A DNA stretch of 64,000 bases from Mariprofundus ferrinatatus (GCF_002795825.1 NZ_CP018800.1:124001-188000), one strand, 5' to 3'; counted from the first letter of the stretch, positions 1 through 9,324 are shown. Translations and numbers: made by a program. The notes: a model not told the origin generated them from the letters alone.

Positions 1-837
1 ACCGAGCGGATGGCCGAACTCGGCGCGGAGGAGCATCCGGCATCGATCCAGATTGCCGGTTCCGATCCCCTGTTTGTCACCGAGGCGGCACGCTGGGCGG
101 TTGGACACGGGGCCGATTTTGTCGATATCAATATGGGTTGCCCGGTGAAGAAGATCTGCAAGCAGACAGCAGGTTCCGCCATGCTGAAAGACGAGGCGCT
201 GGTAGCGCGCGTGCTGGAGGCCGTGGTCAAGGCGGTTGATGTTCCGGTGACACTGAAGATACGCACCGGCTGGGATGAGGTCTCGAAGAATGTCGAGAAT
301 ATCGCCCGCATTGCCGAAGAGAGTGGCATCCAGATGCTGACGGTGCACGGGCGCACACGCGCCCAGATGTTCCACGGCCACGCAAACTGGGAGGATATCG
401 GGCTGGCCAAGGCGGCCTGTTCGATCCCGGTGATCGGCAATGGTGACATTGTCGACGGAGAATCCGCGAAAGAGATGATCCGCATCTCGAACTGTGATGG
501 CGTCATGGTCGGGCGCGCGGTGCAGGGCAATCCCTGGGTTCTCGGTGAGGTGTATGCCGCACTGACCGGGGAGCCGAAGCCTGCTGCGCCGACAGCTGAA
601 GAGCGCTGGGCAATCGTTATCGAACACATGAACAACCTTGCCGAGCACCACGGGGTGAAGTTCGCCTCGAAAATGGCCCGTAAACATGTGATCTGGTACA
701 GCAAGGGTTTGCGCGGTTCAGCCGATTTCCGCTCCCACTTCCAGGTGATGAACGACTGGCAGCAGATGCTCGATTTTGCACAGGGTTACTTCCTGGGTCT
801 TGGTGAGCATGAGGATGAGCTCTCCGATGTCGCCTGA
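1..837 (+). CDS. dusB: tRNA-dihydrouridine synthase DusB, 5' end outside window
   Basis: FMN-dependent enzyme that reduces uridine to dihydrouridine in the D-loop of tRNA. The frame is already open at base 1 and the protein starts inside the TIM barrel, so roughly 40-50 N-terminal residues lie upstream. Visible family marks are NMGCP, whose Cys is the expected catalytic acid, then TLKIRTGW, TVHGRTR, and GNGDI followed by GVMVGRAVQGNPW, the FMN phosphate-binding part. The C-terminal helical tRNA-binding domain is present. The gene overlaps the next gene ntrB by 11 bases. A dusB (nifR3)-ntrB-ntrC order is well known from alphaproteobacteria. Identification is firm; the symbol dusB rather than another Dus subgroup rests on that context and on the sequence. 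Confidence 0.93.
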   Translation, partial: TERMAELGAEEHPASIQIAGSDPLFVTEAARWAVGHGADFVDINMGCPVKKICKQTAGSAMLKDEALVARVLEAVVKAVDVPVTLKIRTGWDEVSKNVENIARIAEESGIQMLTVHGRTRAQMFHGHANWEDIGLAKAACSIPVIGNGDIVDGESAKEMIRISNCDGVMVGRAVQGNPWVLGEVYAALTGEPKPAAPTAEERWAIVIEHMNNLAEHHGVKFASKMARKHVIWYSKGLRGSADFRSHFQVMNDWQQMLDFAQGYFLGLGEHEDELSDVA

Positions 838-1849
838 TCTGATCTCGCTTGCTGCGGTACCTGTGCCGCTTCTGCTGCTCGATCACGATGCGCGGGTGGT
901 GCGTTGCAACATCCCTGCGCAGGAGGTGCTGGGGAGGTCTGAGCGCAGACTGATCGGCGTGCATATGAACGGTATTTTTTCACCACGTGCCGAGATTGAT
1001 AAACTGTTTGAGCGGCTGACGCCGCACAGCAGCGTCTCCGACCATCAGATATCCATTCTGAAAACGGGGATGCCGGTATCCCTGCATTTGGGCTGCCATG
1101 AGGAGGGCATCTCCGCGCTCTTTGTGCCGGAAGCGGCACGAAGCGAGGTGGAGCGGCACAACAAACGCCACGAAATGGCCGAGGCGGTAGCGCGTATTGC
1201 ACTTGAGATGGCACATGAAGTGAAAAACCCGCTGGCTGCACTCAGGGGAGCGGCGCAGTGGCTTGCCGAACAGGAGGATATCTCCAGCACAAACAGGGAG
1301 GCGGTAATTCAGATGCTGAGCGGCGTGGACCGCATCCGTGACCGTATCGATGCCTTCCTGCAGGTGGGGCCGAGGGCTGAGGTGAAGATGGAGATGACCA
1401 ACCTGCATGCCCTGATCCAGGAGGTGACCGTTTACCAGGATGGCATCCATGTGCATCGGGTGTTCGATCCGAGTCTGCCGGAGATTCTGACCCACCCCGC
1501 CCGGCTCAGGCAGGCACTGGAGAATCTCTGGCAGAATGCCTGCGAGGCGGCTGAGACCTCTATTGAGTGGCAGACGCGCATGGCGCCGCTTGTGCACCTG
1601 CCCGGTCATGGCGGACAGGTGGTCGAGGTGCGCATCACCAACGATGGACGTATGGTGCCGCAGGAGTTGCGTGAGCGCCTCTTTGAGCCCTATGTGACCG
1701 GAAAAACACGCGGCAGCGGTCTGGGCCTGGCTCTGGTGGAGCGGGTGATGGTGGAGCATGGCGGCAGGGTAAGCGTGAAAAGTGAAAACGGACGAACAAC
1801 AATGACATTGCATCTGCCGGTCAGGCAGACAGGGCAGGAGGAGCAGTGA
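827..1849 (+). CDS. ntrB: Nitrogen regulation sensor histidine kinase NtrB
   Basis: Two-component sensor kinase/phosphatase that normally takes its nitrogen signal from PII and phosphorylates NtrC. It is soluble, about 340 residues: an N-terminal PAS-like domain (about 1-100), then the H-box AHEVKNPLAALRGA with phospho-acceptor His about 130, then an ATPase domain with an N-box (NLWQNACEAA) and a G-box (GSGLGLALVERV). No transmembrane segment is visible, as expected for NtrB. In-frame ATGs exist at 809, 815 and 827. 827 is chosen because GAGGA lies 11 bases upstream and it gives the most family-like N-terminus, but 815 is possible. It overlaps dusB at the start and shares one base with the ntrC start, so translation is probably coupled. 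Confidence 0.9.
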   Translation: MSPDLISLAAVPVPLLLLDHDARVVRCNIPAQEVLGRSERRLIGVHMNGIFSPRAEIDKLFERLTPHSSVSDHQISILKTGMPVSLHLGCHEEGISALFVPEAARSEVERHNKRHEMAEAVARIALEMAHEVKNPLAALRGAAQWLAEQEDISSTNREAVIQMLSGVDRIRDRIDAFLQVGPRAEVKMEMTNLHALIQEVTVYQDGIHVHRVFDPSLPEILTHPARLRQALENLWQNACEAAETSIEWQTRMAPLVHLPGHGGQVVEVRITNDGRMVPQELRERLFEPYVTGKTRGSGLGLALVERVMVEHGGRVSVKSENGRTTMTLHLPVRQTGQEEQ

Positions 1850-3255
1850 TGCGGGCACTGGTGATTGATGACGACGATGGGATTCGCTGGATTCTTGACC
1901 GTGTGCTCAAAGAGGAGGCGGTGGAGGTTGTGCAGGCCGGCACGATTGCCGAAGCTGAAGAAGCGCTGGCTGATGGCGCCTTTGATATCGCATTCCTCGA
2001 TGTCTATCTGCCGGATGGCAACGGCATGGATCTGCTGGCCACCGGCGTTTTCACCATGCCTGTAGTGATGCTGACTGCCGAAACCACCTTCGGCCATGCC
2101 GCCGAGGCCTACCGCATTGGCGCCATGGAGTATCTGCCGAAACCGTTTGATATCAACGAGGTGCGCCAGCTCGTGCAGCGCGTGCGCCCCAAGAAGAAAA
2201 CCAGAAAGGTGGAAGATAAACCTGCCATCAATGTGCAGCACGATATGATTATCGGACGCAGCCAGGCAATGCAGAACCTCTTCCGCACCCTTGGCCGCGT
2301 GGCGGCTTCCGACCTTACCGTGCTGATTACCGGTGAGTCGGGTACCGGTAAGGAGATGGTGGCGCGCACACTGCATGAGCGAAGCCAGCGGGCCAAAAAA
2401 CCGTTTGTGGCCATCAATACGGCGGCAATTCCGGCCGAACTTCTCGAGTCGGAGCTGTTCGGTCACGAAAAGGGATCCTTTACGGGTGCTGATAAAACCC
2501 GCGAGGGCCGTTTTGAACAGGCCGATGGCGGCACCCTCTTCCTTGATGAGATCGGTGATATGCCGGCAGCACTGCAGGCAAAGCTGTTGCGCGTGCTCGA
2601 GGAGGGGCGTGTTCAGCGCGTTGGTGGCAGTTCATCAAAAGTGGTCAATGTACGGCTGCTTGCCGCCACCCACCAGCATCTGCCCGAAAAAATCAGCAGG
2701 GGGGAGTTCAGGGAGGATCTCTACTACCGCCTGAATGTGATTCCCGTCCACATTCCGCCGCTGCGTGAGCGCCGTGATGATATCATGGAGCTGGCAAACT
2801 TCCTGCTCGATCAGGCGGTTGAGGAGTTGGGCATGGATGCACCGATCCTGCTTGATGATGCGGCAGACCTGCTCACCCGCCATGACTGGCCGGGCAATGT
2901 GCGCGAACTGAAGAATGTGATGCGCCGGCTGGCGGTGTTGACGCCGGGTGCAAGCATTACGCTCTCCGACGTGGCGCTGGCGCTGGGCAATGTCGATAAC
3001 ATGAAGAGGGGGGAGGAGACGCTCTCCGAAGCGGTTACCCGCTGCACCCGCAACTACATGCACCAGCTCGGTTACGCCAAGCCGGTGAATATGTACCAGC
3101 ATATGCTGGAGCAGGTAGAGCCGCCGCTGCTGCTGCTGGCGATGGAGCGCTGCAACGGCAATCAGCTGAAGGTGGCCGATATGCTGGGGCTGAACCGCAA
3201 TACGGTTCGCAAACTATTGCGTAAATACAATATCGATCCGACCTATTTCAGATAA
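1849..3255 (+). CDS. ntrC: Nitrogen regulation response regulator NtrC (sigma-54 activator)
   Basis: Activator of sigma-54 promoters under nitrogen limitation, 468 aa. The receiver domain (about 1-120) has acidic residues IDDDDG and phospho-acceptor Asp51 (FLDVYLPDG). The AAA+ domain (about 135-370) has Walker A GESGTGKE, the sigma-54 contact loop as GSFTGA (Ser in place of the usual Ala), and Walker [14 protein letters not shown] Fis-type helix-turn-helix lies at the C-terminus ([19 protein letters not shown]). The ATG at 1849 follows AGGAGGAG and overlaps the ntrB stop as TGATG; a GTG at 1846 is less likely. Length and domain order are normal for NtrC. Confidence 0.95.
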   Translation: MRALVIDDDDGIRWILDRVLKEEAVEVVQAGTIAEAEEALADGAFDIAFLDVYLPDGNGMDLLATGVFTMPVVMLTAETTFGHAAEAYRIGAMEYLPKPFDINEVRQLVQRVRPKKKTRKVEDKPAINVQHDMIIGRSQAMQNLFRTLGRVAASDLTVLITGESGTGKEMVARTLHERSQRAKKPFVAINTAAIPAELLESELFGHEKGSFTGADKTREGRFEQADGGTLFLDEIGDMPAALQAKLLRVLEEGRVQRVGGSSSKVVNVRLLAATHQHLPEKISRGEFREDLYYRLNVIPVHIPPLRERRDDIMELANFLLDQAVEELGMDAPILLDDAADLLTRHDWPGNVRELKNVMRRLAVLTPGASITLSDVALALGNVDNMKRGEETLSEAVTRCTRNYMHQLGYAKPVNMYQHMLEQVEPPLLLLAMERCNGNQLKVADMLGLNRNTVRKLLRKYNIDPTYFR

Positions 3256-3348
3256 GATTTATCCTGTCCATCCGTGGCCCTCACCCTGCTGGCGCTCTAA
3301 AGCCCGGCCGAACGGCTATCCTGTGGCCTGTCCTGTACGGAGGCAGTC

Positions 3349-4536
3349 TTAGATATGGCCGGCGATGGCAAGTGCCGCAGCGTATCCGGATGACCAGGCC
3401 CACTGGAAATTGAAGCCGCCGAGGTGTCCTGTGACATCCACCACCTCGCCGATGAAGTAGAGGCCGGGCACTTTCTTCGCCTCCATCGTTTTGGATGAGA
3501 GTTCGTTGGTATCGATGCCGCCGACGGTGACTTCGGCGGTCCGGTAGCCTTCGGTGCCGTTCGGCTTCAGTCGCCAGCAGTGGAGACGGATTGCGACCTC
3601 ACCCATCGTCCGTTCACTCATCTGTGACATGCGCATGTCGCTGATGTGGCTTTCACACAACAGCTGGACGAGCCGCTTCGGCAGTTGCTCGGAGAGGATC
3701 GTGGCCAGCATCGCCTGCGGGCGTGACTGCCGTTTTTCAGCCAGGAGTGCCTCGACATCAATGCCCGGCAGCAGGTCGATCTCCAGAGTATCACCAGGCT
3801 GCCAGTAGGATGAGATCTGCAGCATGGCGGGCCCAGAAAGTCCGCGATGGGTAAAGAGCATCGCCTCCGCGAAGCTCTTGCCGCGGCAATGTACCGAAAC
3901 ATCCAGCGATATGCCGGCCAGGGCTTTAAGCGACTCCTTCTCCCTGCCGGTAAAGGTGAAGGGTGCCAGTCCCGCAACCGTTGGCACAATCTGCAGACCG
4001 AACTGTTCAGCCAGCCTTATTCCGAACGGGGTCGCCCCCATTTTCGGAATGGAGAGTCCACCCGTGGCAATGACGAGCGCGCTGGCCCGAAAAGTGCCCC
4101 TGTCGGTATCAACCACGAAGCGGCCATTGTTTTGAATGCTGCCAATCGTGCAGTTCAGCTGCATATTGACGCCGTGCTCCCGGCACGGCCGCAGCAGCAG
4201 TTCGACAATCTCTCTGGCGGAATCGTCACAGAAAAGCTGGCCGTGATCGCGCTCGTGGTATTTGATGCCGGCGCGCTCAACCATCCCGATAAAGTCGGCA
4301 GCCGTGAAGCGGGCCAGTGCCGACTTACAGAAGTGGGGATTGCTTGAGATGAAATCGCCGGCGGTGGCAAAGCGGTTGGTGAAGTTGCAGCGCCCGCCTC
4401 CCGAGATGAGAATCTTTTTGCCCGCCTTCTCGGCATGGTCGATAACCACTACCGATTTTCCGTATGTGGCGGCGGTTCCGGCGCACATCAGCCCTGCCGC
4501 ACCTGCGCCGATCACGATGAGATCAAATTCGTCCAT
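3349..4536 (-). CDS. NAD(P)/FAD-dependent oxidoreductase, HI0933/BaiN (YhiN) family
   Basis: Flavoprotein of 395 aa in the HI0933-like family, often annotated as aminoacetone oxidase or BaiN-like; the substrate is not settled for most members. An N-terminal Rossmann FAD motif is clear (VIGAGAAGLMCAGTAA), followed by the family signature GKKILISGGGRCNFTN and ATGGLSIPKMGATPFG. The C-terminus returns to the FAD fold with GLYFIGEVVDVTGHLGGFNFQWAWSSG. It runs convergent to ntrBC and divergent from msrA; the 93-base gap before ntrC holds repeated TCCTGT motifs (see findings). Family assignment is firm; no specific reaction is claimed. Confidence 0.88.
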   Translation of the reverse strand: MDEFDLIVIGAGAAGLMCAGTAATYGKSVVVIDHAEKAGKKILISGGGRCNFTNRFATAGDFISSNPHFCKSALARFTAADFIGMVERAGIKYHERDHGQLFCDDSAREIVELLLRPCREHGVNMQLNCTIGSIQNNGRFVVDTDRGTFRASALVIATGGLSIPKMGATPFGIRLAEQFGLQIVPTVAGLAPFTFTGREKESLKALAGISLDVSVHCRGKSFAEAMLFTHRGLSGPAMLQISSYWQPGDTLEIDLLPGIDVEALLAEKRQSRPQAMLATILSEQLPKRLVQLLCESHISDMRMSQMSERTMGEVAIRLHCWRLKPNGTEGYRTAEVTVGGIDTNELSSKTMEAKKVPGLYFIGEVVDVTGHLGGFNFQWAWSSGYAAALAIAGHI

Positions 4537-4638
4537 GCCGGGATTGTGCCCATCCTGTCGCGATCATTCATCTGAAATTCAGAAATAGTCTGTAATGATC
4601 TGTGCATCTGGACGTCTAACTGGCATTCAGGAGGCTGT

Positions 4639-5235
4639 ATGAAGCGAATAATATTGTTGGCGATGGCGATGATGATGGCATTAACGAACACCACAGAGGC
4701 AAAAGGGATGGAGAAGGCAACCTTTGCGGCTGGCTGCTTCTGGTGCATGGAGCATCCGTTTGATGAACTGGACGGGGTGATCTCTACCACCTCCGGCTAT
4801 ACCGGTGGCAGCAAGCGGAACCCGAGTTACCAAGAGGTTTCAGCCGGTTCAACGGGCCATACCGAGGCCATACAGATTGTCTTTGATCCGGCACGGGTCT
4901 CCTATGCGAAGCTGCTGGAGGTCTACTGGCGCAACTCCGACCCGACCACCGCCAACCGCCAGTTTTGCGATGTGGGTAGCCAGTACCGGCCGGCAATCTT
5001 CTATCATAACGGGCAGCAGCACGAACTGGCGCAGGCATCGAAGTTGAAGATCGAGAAAACCAAATCGTTTGCCGCACCGCTGGTGACCGAGATCGTCGAG
5101 GCCGGCGAGTTCTGGCCTGCTGAGGAGTATCACCAGAACTACTATTTAAAAAACCCTATCCGCTATAAATTCTACCGTTACAACTGCGGCCGCGATCAGC
5201 GCCTTGAGCAGCTCTGGGGAGCGTCGCATGAATAG
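4639..5235 (+). CDS. msrA: Peptide methionine-S-sulfoxide reductase MsrA, exported
   Basis: Reduces the S-epimer of methionine sulfoxide in oxidised proteins. The catalytic motif GCFWC is at residues 32-36 (Cys33), followed by the family run SGYTGG, and GHTEAIQIVFDP. The first 21 residues (MKRIILLAMAMMMALTNTTE) look like a Sec signal peptide, so the enzyme probably works in the periplasm, unlike cytoplasmic MsrA of Escherichia coli. AGGAGG lies 6-11 bases before the ATG. The 3' end overlaps msrB by 8 bases and the two are clearly one transcription unit. Fusion MsrAB proteins are common, but here they stay separate. Confidence 0.95.
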   Translation: MKRIILLAMAMMMALTNTTEAKGMEKATFAAGCFWCMEHPFDELDGVISTTSGYTGGSKRNPSYQEVSAGSTGHTEAIQIVFDPARVSYAKLLEVYWRNSDPTTANRQFCDVGSQYRPAIFYHNGQQHELAQASKLKIEKTKSFAAPLVTEIVEAGEFWPAEEYHQNYYLKNPIRYKFYRYNCGRDQRLEQLWGASHE

Positions 5236-5719
5236 GCGGGACTTTCTCAGGGCCGGGTTGGCGGCCGGCGTGGTTCTGGCGATGCCGCGCCTGCTGCAGG
5301 CGGGAGAAAAAAGGAGTAACAGGATGATTAAGAGGATTGAAAAGTCGGATGCCGAGTGGCGTAAGCTGCTCACCCCCGAGCAGTATGAGGTGTTGCGCAA
5401 CGAGGGCACCGAGCGCGCCTTTAGCAGTCCGCTTAACAAGCAGTACGATAAAGGCACATACCACTGCGCCGGCTGTGATCTGCCGCTCTTCTCCTCCGAT
5501 ACCAAGTTCGACTCCGGCACCGGCTGGCCGAGCTTCTACGCTCCGATTGAGGGGCATGTCGAAACCAAACGGGACTTCAGACTGGTCTGGCCGCGTACCG
5601 AATACCATTGTGCCCGCTGCGGCGGCCATCAGGGGCACGTCTTCAACGACGGGCCTCAGCCGACCGGTCAGCGCTGGTGCAATAATGGCGTGGCCCTGAG
5701 GTTTGAACCGGCCGCGTAA
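5228..5719 (+). CDS. msrB: Peptide methionine-R-sulfoxide reductase MsrB, Tat-exported
   Basis: Reduces the R-epimer of methionine sulfoxide. From the ATG at 5228 (GGGGAGCG just upstream) the protein begins MNRRDFLRAGLAAG, a twin-arginine signal ending near LLQAGE, so a folded, zinc-loaded enzyme is probably exported. Zinc ligands are CAGC and CARC, with the family motif GTGWPSF between. The catalytic region reads RWCNNGVALRF, with Trp where Tyr is more usual. Length is 163 aa including the signal. It pairs with the Sec-exported MsrA upstream, making a periplasmic methionine-repair set. Confidence 0.94.
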   Translation: MNRRDFLRAGLAAGVVLAMPRLLQAGEKRSNRMIKRIEKSDAEWRKLLTPEQYEVLRNEGTERAFSSPLNKQYDKGTYHCAGCDLPLFSSDTKFDSGTGWPSFYAPIEGHVETKRDFRLVWPRTEYHCARCGGHQGHVFNDGPQPTGQRWCNNGVALRFEPAA

Positions 5720-5763
5720 TTTCCGGCTTGCTCAGGTCGTGCCGAAACTGTCAGAGTTGGCTA

Positions 5764-6876
5764 ATGAGTGAAACTGGCACTGCACAACACACCTACCGGG
5801 TCGAACTGGGCCCACGCTCCTACGATATCCATATTGAACCGGGCTGCCTCGGCCGCCTCGGTGAGGCGATGGCGGGGCTGTTCAGCTCCCCGAGCCGTTG
5901 CATGGTGATCAGTAATGTCACCGTTGCTCCGCTCTATATGGATTCTGTGCGCACTTCACTGGAGCTGGCTGGCTGGCAGGTATCCGAATGCATCCTTGCC
6001 GATGGCGAGCGCTACAAAACCATGGAGAGCTTTGGCCTGATCATGGACGCCCTGATGGAGGCCAAGCTTTCGCGCAATGAGCCGGTGATTGCGCTCGGCG
6101 GTGGCGTGGTCGGTGATATGACCGGCTTTGCAGCAGCCTGTTACCGGCGCGGCATTCCCTTTATCCAGGTGCCGACGACCGTACTGGCACAGGTGGACTC
6201 CAGTGTCGGAGGCAAGACGGCGATCAACCATCCGCACGGCAAGAACATGATCGGCGCCTTCTATCAGCCGAAACTGGTCTGGATTGATCCCACGGTGCTG
6301 AACACGCTGGAGCTGCGTGAAATCAGGGCAGGTATCGCCGAGGCGGTCAAGTACGGCCTGATCCGCGATGCCGCTTTGTTTGCATGGATGCGGGAAAACA
6401 TGCATGCCGCCCTCAACCTTGATGCCGATGTGCTTGGGAAGATGATTCTTAGCTCCTGCCGTCACAAGGCCGAGGTGGTGATGGCCGACGAGACAGAACA
6501 GGGGCAGCGGGCGCTGCTTAATCTCGGCCACACATTCGGCCACGCGATTGAATCGATGACCCACTATAGCACCTACCTGCATGGTGAAGCCGTGGCGATT
6601 GGCACGCTGATGGCCGCACGCCTTTCGGAACAGCTCGGCCATGCGCCTGCAGGCACCGAGGATGCGATCCGCACCTGTTACCGACAGGTCGGCCTGCCTG
6701 TCGATGTTCCGGCATTTTCTGCACAGCAGTGGCTCGATGCGATGGGGCATGACAAGAAGAATGTCGGCAGCCGGATCCGCTATATTCTGCTGCACGGTAT
6801 CGGCAACGCATTTCTGGCCGAAGATGTCTCTCCGGATGCGATTTGCTCACTGATCGACTCCTACCTCGCGGAGTGA
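5764..6876 (+). CDS. aroB: 3-dehydroquinate synthase
   Basis: Second step of the shikimate pathway, converting DAHP to 3-dehydroquinate with NAD+ and a divalent metal; cytoplasmic. The 370-residue protein shows the NAD site GGGVVGDMTGFAA, the PTTVLAQVDSSVGGK motif, and the metal/phosphate region GHTFGHAIE and HGEAVAIG. The frame is open back to 5728, but that extension has no family character. The ATG at 5764 gives the usual N-terminus; its ribosome-binding site is weak. It follows msrB after 44 bases and precedes cobT by 85 bases. A short GC hairpin in that gap (near 6898-6912) has no U-tract. Confidence 0.95.
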   Translation: MSETGTAQHTYRVELGPRSYDIHIEPGCLGRLGEAMAGLFSSPSRCMVISNVTVAPLYMDSVRTSLELAGWQVSECILADGERYKTMESFGLIMDALMEAKLSRNEPVIALGGGVVGDMTGFAAACYRRGIPFIQVPTTVLAQVDSSVGGKTAINHPHGKNMIGAFYQPKLVWIDPTVLNTLELREIRAGIAEAVKYGLIRDAALFAWMRENMHAALNLDADVLGKMILSSCRHKAEVVMADETEQGQRALLNLGHTFGHAIESMTHYSTYLHGEAVAIGTLMAARLSEQLGHAPAGTEDAIRTCYRQVGLPVDVPAFSAQQWLDAMGHDKKNVGSRIRYILLHGIGNAFLAEDVSPDAICSLIDSYLAE

Positions 6877-6961
6877 GCTTCCTTCAGGGTCGCAAAGGCC
6901 GGTTTTCCGGCTATACTTGTGTGAGGGTGCTCGATGCGTCGCACTGCTCAGGGGGAAGTGA

Positions 6962-7939
6962 ATGATGGAAATTCCTGTCATTAATCCGGAAAGCGAACAC
7001 TACAGCTCGCTTCTTCAGCCTGCCGGTTGCATAAGCCGGCTTGAGGATGTGGCGAACTGGTTTGCCAAGCGACAGGGCAAGGAGCTTCCCGACCAGCTGA
7101 AGCCTGCCATCGTCCTGTTTGCCGCCGATCACGGCGTTGCGGCCTCATTGTCGCATCAGGACTCCAGGTCAGGCACTGCCGGACGGGTCGCCCATGCGAC
7201 ATCTTCCGATTCCGTCATTCGGAAGCTGGCAAAAGAGGCAGGGGCATCCTTGAGCATTGTCAATCTCGGTGTAAGGGATGAGATCACGGGTGTTGATAGC
7301 GAAACCGTAAGGGAGTCGGGCTCAGGCGATATCAGGGTAGAGCCTGCGATGAGCCAGGAGGAGTACTGGGAAGCCGTGGGTATCGGAGAGGAGCTGGCTG
7401 CCAGGGCGATCAGCGATGGGGCAAACCTGCTGGCGACAAGCTCACTTGCATCCGGCGACCATGTATCGGTTGCCGCCCTGCTCTGTGAACTGGCGGGTGT
7501 CGCTCCTGAAGAGGCGCTGGAGTCGGGCAGCCATGAGAGCTATCCGGATGAGCTGATGGCCCTTGAGGCTTCCCTCGAGCGTGCCCGGGGAACCCCATCA
7601 CACGATATACTGAGGGAGCTTGGCGGTTTAGAGCTGGCAGCGATGGCGGGATTCTTCCGTGCGGCAGCACGTAAAGGTGTGCCGGTATTGCTCGATGGCA
7701 AGGCATCTGCCGTTGCGGCGCTTGCTGCTACGGCATGGGATGTGCGCATTGCGGGCTGGTTGCTGGCCAGTTTCGTCTCCGATGAGAGTGCTCACCGCAT
7801 TGTGCTTGAAGAGCTGGGGCTTGAGGCAATGATGCATCTGAAGAGAAGTCTGAGTGGCGGTAAAGGTGCGGCACTGCTGATGCCGTTGCTGCAGGCCTCT
7901 CTGACACTTCAAAGAGGATTGGCAACGATCGAGGATTAA
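6962..7939 (+). CDS. cobT: Nicotinate-nucleotide:5,6-dimethylbenzimidazole phosphoribosyltransferase CobT
   Basis: Makes alpha-ribazole phosphate for the lower ligand of cobalamin. 325 aa, near the family length of 340-350. Recognisable parts are FAADHGVAASLSHQ near the N-terminus, LGVRDEITG, then GANLLATSSLASGDHVSVAALL and GGLELAAMAGFFRAAARKGVPVLLDG in the nucleotide-binding half. GGGGGAAG sits 3-10 bases before the ATG. Cobalamin matters here because the ribonucleotide reductase at 15.9 kb is adenosylcobalamin-dependent. No B12 riboswitch fits in the short upstream gap. A strong terminator follows. Confidence 0.9.
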   Translation: MMEIPVINPESEHYSSLLQPAGCISRLEDVANWFAKRQGKELPDQLKPAIVLFAADHGVAASLSHQDSRSGTAGRVAHATSSDSVIRKLAKEAGASLSIVNLGVRDEITGVDSETVRESGSGDIRVEPAMSQEEYWEAVGIGEELAARAISDGANLLATSSLASGDHVSVAALLCELAGVAPEEALESGSHESYPDELMALEASLERARGTPSHDILRELGGLELAAMAGFFRAAARKGVPVLLDGKASAVAALAATAWDVRIAGWLLASFVSDESAHRIVLEELGLEAMMHLKRSLSGGKGAALLMPLLQASLTLQRGLATIED

Positions 7940-7965
7940 CACGCCTGCCCGGTTTAAATATTTTC

Positions 7966-7997
7966 GGCTGCCGCTCTAAACGGCGGCCGGTTTTTTT
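7966..7997 (+). terminator. Rho-independent terminator after cobT
   Basis: An 8-bp stem, GGCTGCCG pairing with CGGCGGCC (one G-U pair), a 7-base loop CTCTAAA, then a run of seven T. It ends the aroB-cobT unit 5 bases before the ribosome-binding site of the M48 protease gene. Confidence 0.85.
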
Positions 7998-8009
7998 GAG
8001 GTGATAGCG

Positions 8010-9275
8010 ATGATTACTGCATGGACATGGAGCGTGGTCAGCTTCGCACTATTGGCGACGATGACAGGTCTCTATCTCTCCTGGCGGCAGCAAAATTCGG
8101 TGCTGCGTAACAGGGGGGCTGTCCCTCCCCGTTTTGCCGAAAAGATTCCGTTGTCTGCGCATCAGAAGGCTGCTGACTACACCAGGGCCAAGATACAGCT
8201 GGGCAACATCGGTCGGATCTGGGGGCTGCTGCTGTTGCTCGCATGGACACTTGGCGGCGGCCTGGCCCTTCTCTCGGATATCACCGCCTCGTTCGGGCTC
8301 TCCGAAGTATGGAGCGGTGTCGCCTTTCTGATTCTCTTCGCCCTGATCGGTTCCCTGCTGGATCTGCCGCTTGAGCTCTACGGCACCTTTGCCATCGAGG
8401 CGCGCTTCGGGTTCAACAAAATGACCGCCGCACTCTTTGTCAGCGACATGGTGAAGCAGCTGGCGCTGATGCTGGTCATCGGTACGCCTCTGGCATGGGT
8501 GATTCTGGCCCTGATGGAAGGGGCCGGGGACCTCTGGTGGTTCTATGGCTGGCTGTTTCTGACGCTGTTTATGCTCTTCATGATCTGGGCCTATCCGACG
8601 TTCATCGCGCCGCTGTTTAATAAGTTCACCGCACTGCCGGACGGGGAGATGAAGCAGCGCATCGAGGCGCTGCTTGATCGTTGCGGATTCAAAAGTAACG
8701 GCCTGTTTGTCATGGACGGTTCGCGCCGCTCCAGCCACGGCAACGCCTATTTTACCGGCCTTGGCAACGCCAAGCGCATTGTTTTTTTCGATACCCTGAT
8801 TAATCAGCTGGAGCCGCTGGAGACCGAGGCGGTGCTGGCCCATGAGCTGGGGCACTTTCACCACGGCCATGTCAAAAAGCGGCTGATTGTAATGGTGATG
8901 ATGAATCTTCTGGGTTTTGCCCTGCTCGGCTGGTTGAGCCAGCAGGCATGGTTTTATGTCGGGCTGGGGGTAAAGCAGCCCTCCAATCATGCAGCGCTGG
9001 TGCTGTTCATGCTGGTGCTGCCGGTTTTCACTTTCGCGATCACGCCGCTGATGAGCTACTTCTCACGTAAAAACGAGTTTGAGGCTGATGCATATGCGGT
9101 CGCCAACAGCAGCGGGCAGGCGCTTGCGGATGCCCTGGTGAAGATGTACGAGGACAATGCCAGCACCCTCACCCCCGATGCGCTGCACAGCGCGTGGTAT
9201 GACTCGCACCCTCCCGCACCGGTGAGGATCGATCATATTGAACTGCTGTTGCGGCAAAGCAGGCAGGCGGCATAA
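8010..9275 (+). CDS. M48 family zinc metalloprotease (Ste24/CAAX prenyl protease 1-like)
   Basis: Multi-spanning membrane metallopeptidase of 421 aa. Family marks are the N-terminal helix, the conserved QNSVLRNRGAVPPRF and DYTRAKIQLG region, LPLELYGTFAIEARFGFNK, and the zinc site VLAHELGHFHHGH with first His about 278. The third ligand lies in KNEFEADAYA. At least six hydrophobic helices are visible. Bacterial members of this Ste24-like group are thought to act in membrane-protein quality control; the real substrate is unknown. ATG 8010 follows GAGGTG at good spacing; a GTG at 8001 is inside that site. Confidence 0.92.
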   Translation: MITAWTWSVVSFALLATMTGLYLSWRQQNSVLRNRGAVPPRFAEKIPLSAHQKAADYTRAKIQLGNIGRIWGLLLLLAWTLGGGLALLSDITASFGLSEVWSGVAFLILFALIGSLLDLPLELYGTFAIEARFGFNKMTAALFVSDMVKQLALMLVIGTPLAWVILALMEGAGDLWWFYGWLFLTLFMLFMIWAYPTFIAPLFNKFTALPDGEMKQRIEALLDRCGFKSNGLFVMDGSRRSSHGNAYFTGLGNAKRIVFFDTLINQLEPLETEAVLAHELGHFHHGHVKKRLIVMVMMNLLGFALLGWLSQQAWFYVGLGVKQPSNHAALVLFMLVLPVFTFAITPLMSYFSRKNEFEADAYAVANSSGQALADALVKMYEDNASTLTPDALHSAWYDSHPPAPVRIDHIELLLRQSRQAA

Positions 9276-9276
9276 A

Positions 9277-9302
9277 AAAAGCGCCTGTTCATGGGCGCTT
9301 TT
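9277..9302. terminator. Bidirectional terminator between convergent genes
   Basis: Stem AAAAGCGCC / GGCGCTTTT with loop TGTTCATG. An A-run on one side and a T-run on the other allow it to stop transcription from both the M48 gene and the minus-strand gene that ends at 9325. Confidence 0.85.
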
Positions 9303-9324
9303 CTTGTTTGACATATCCGGTGCT

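Noticed and set aside
6877-6961. Cobalamin riboswitch before cobT
   Set aside because: The gap is only 85 bases and lacks the B12-box; too short for the known structure.
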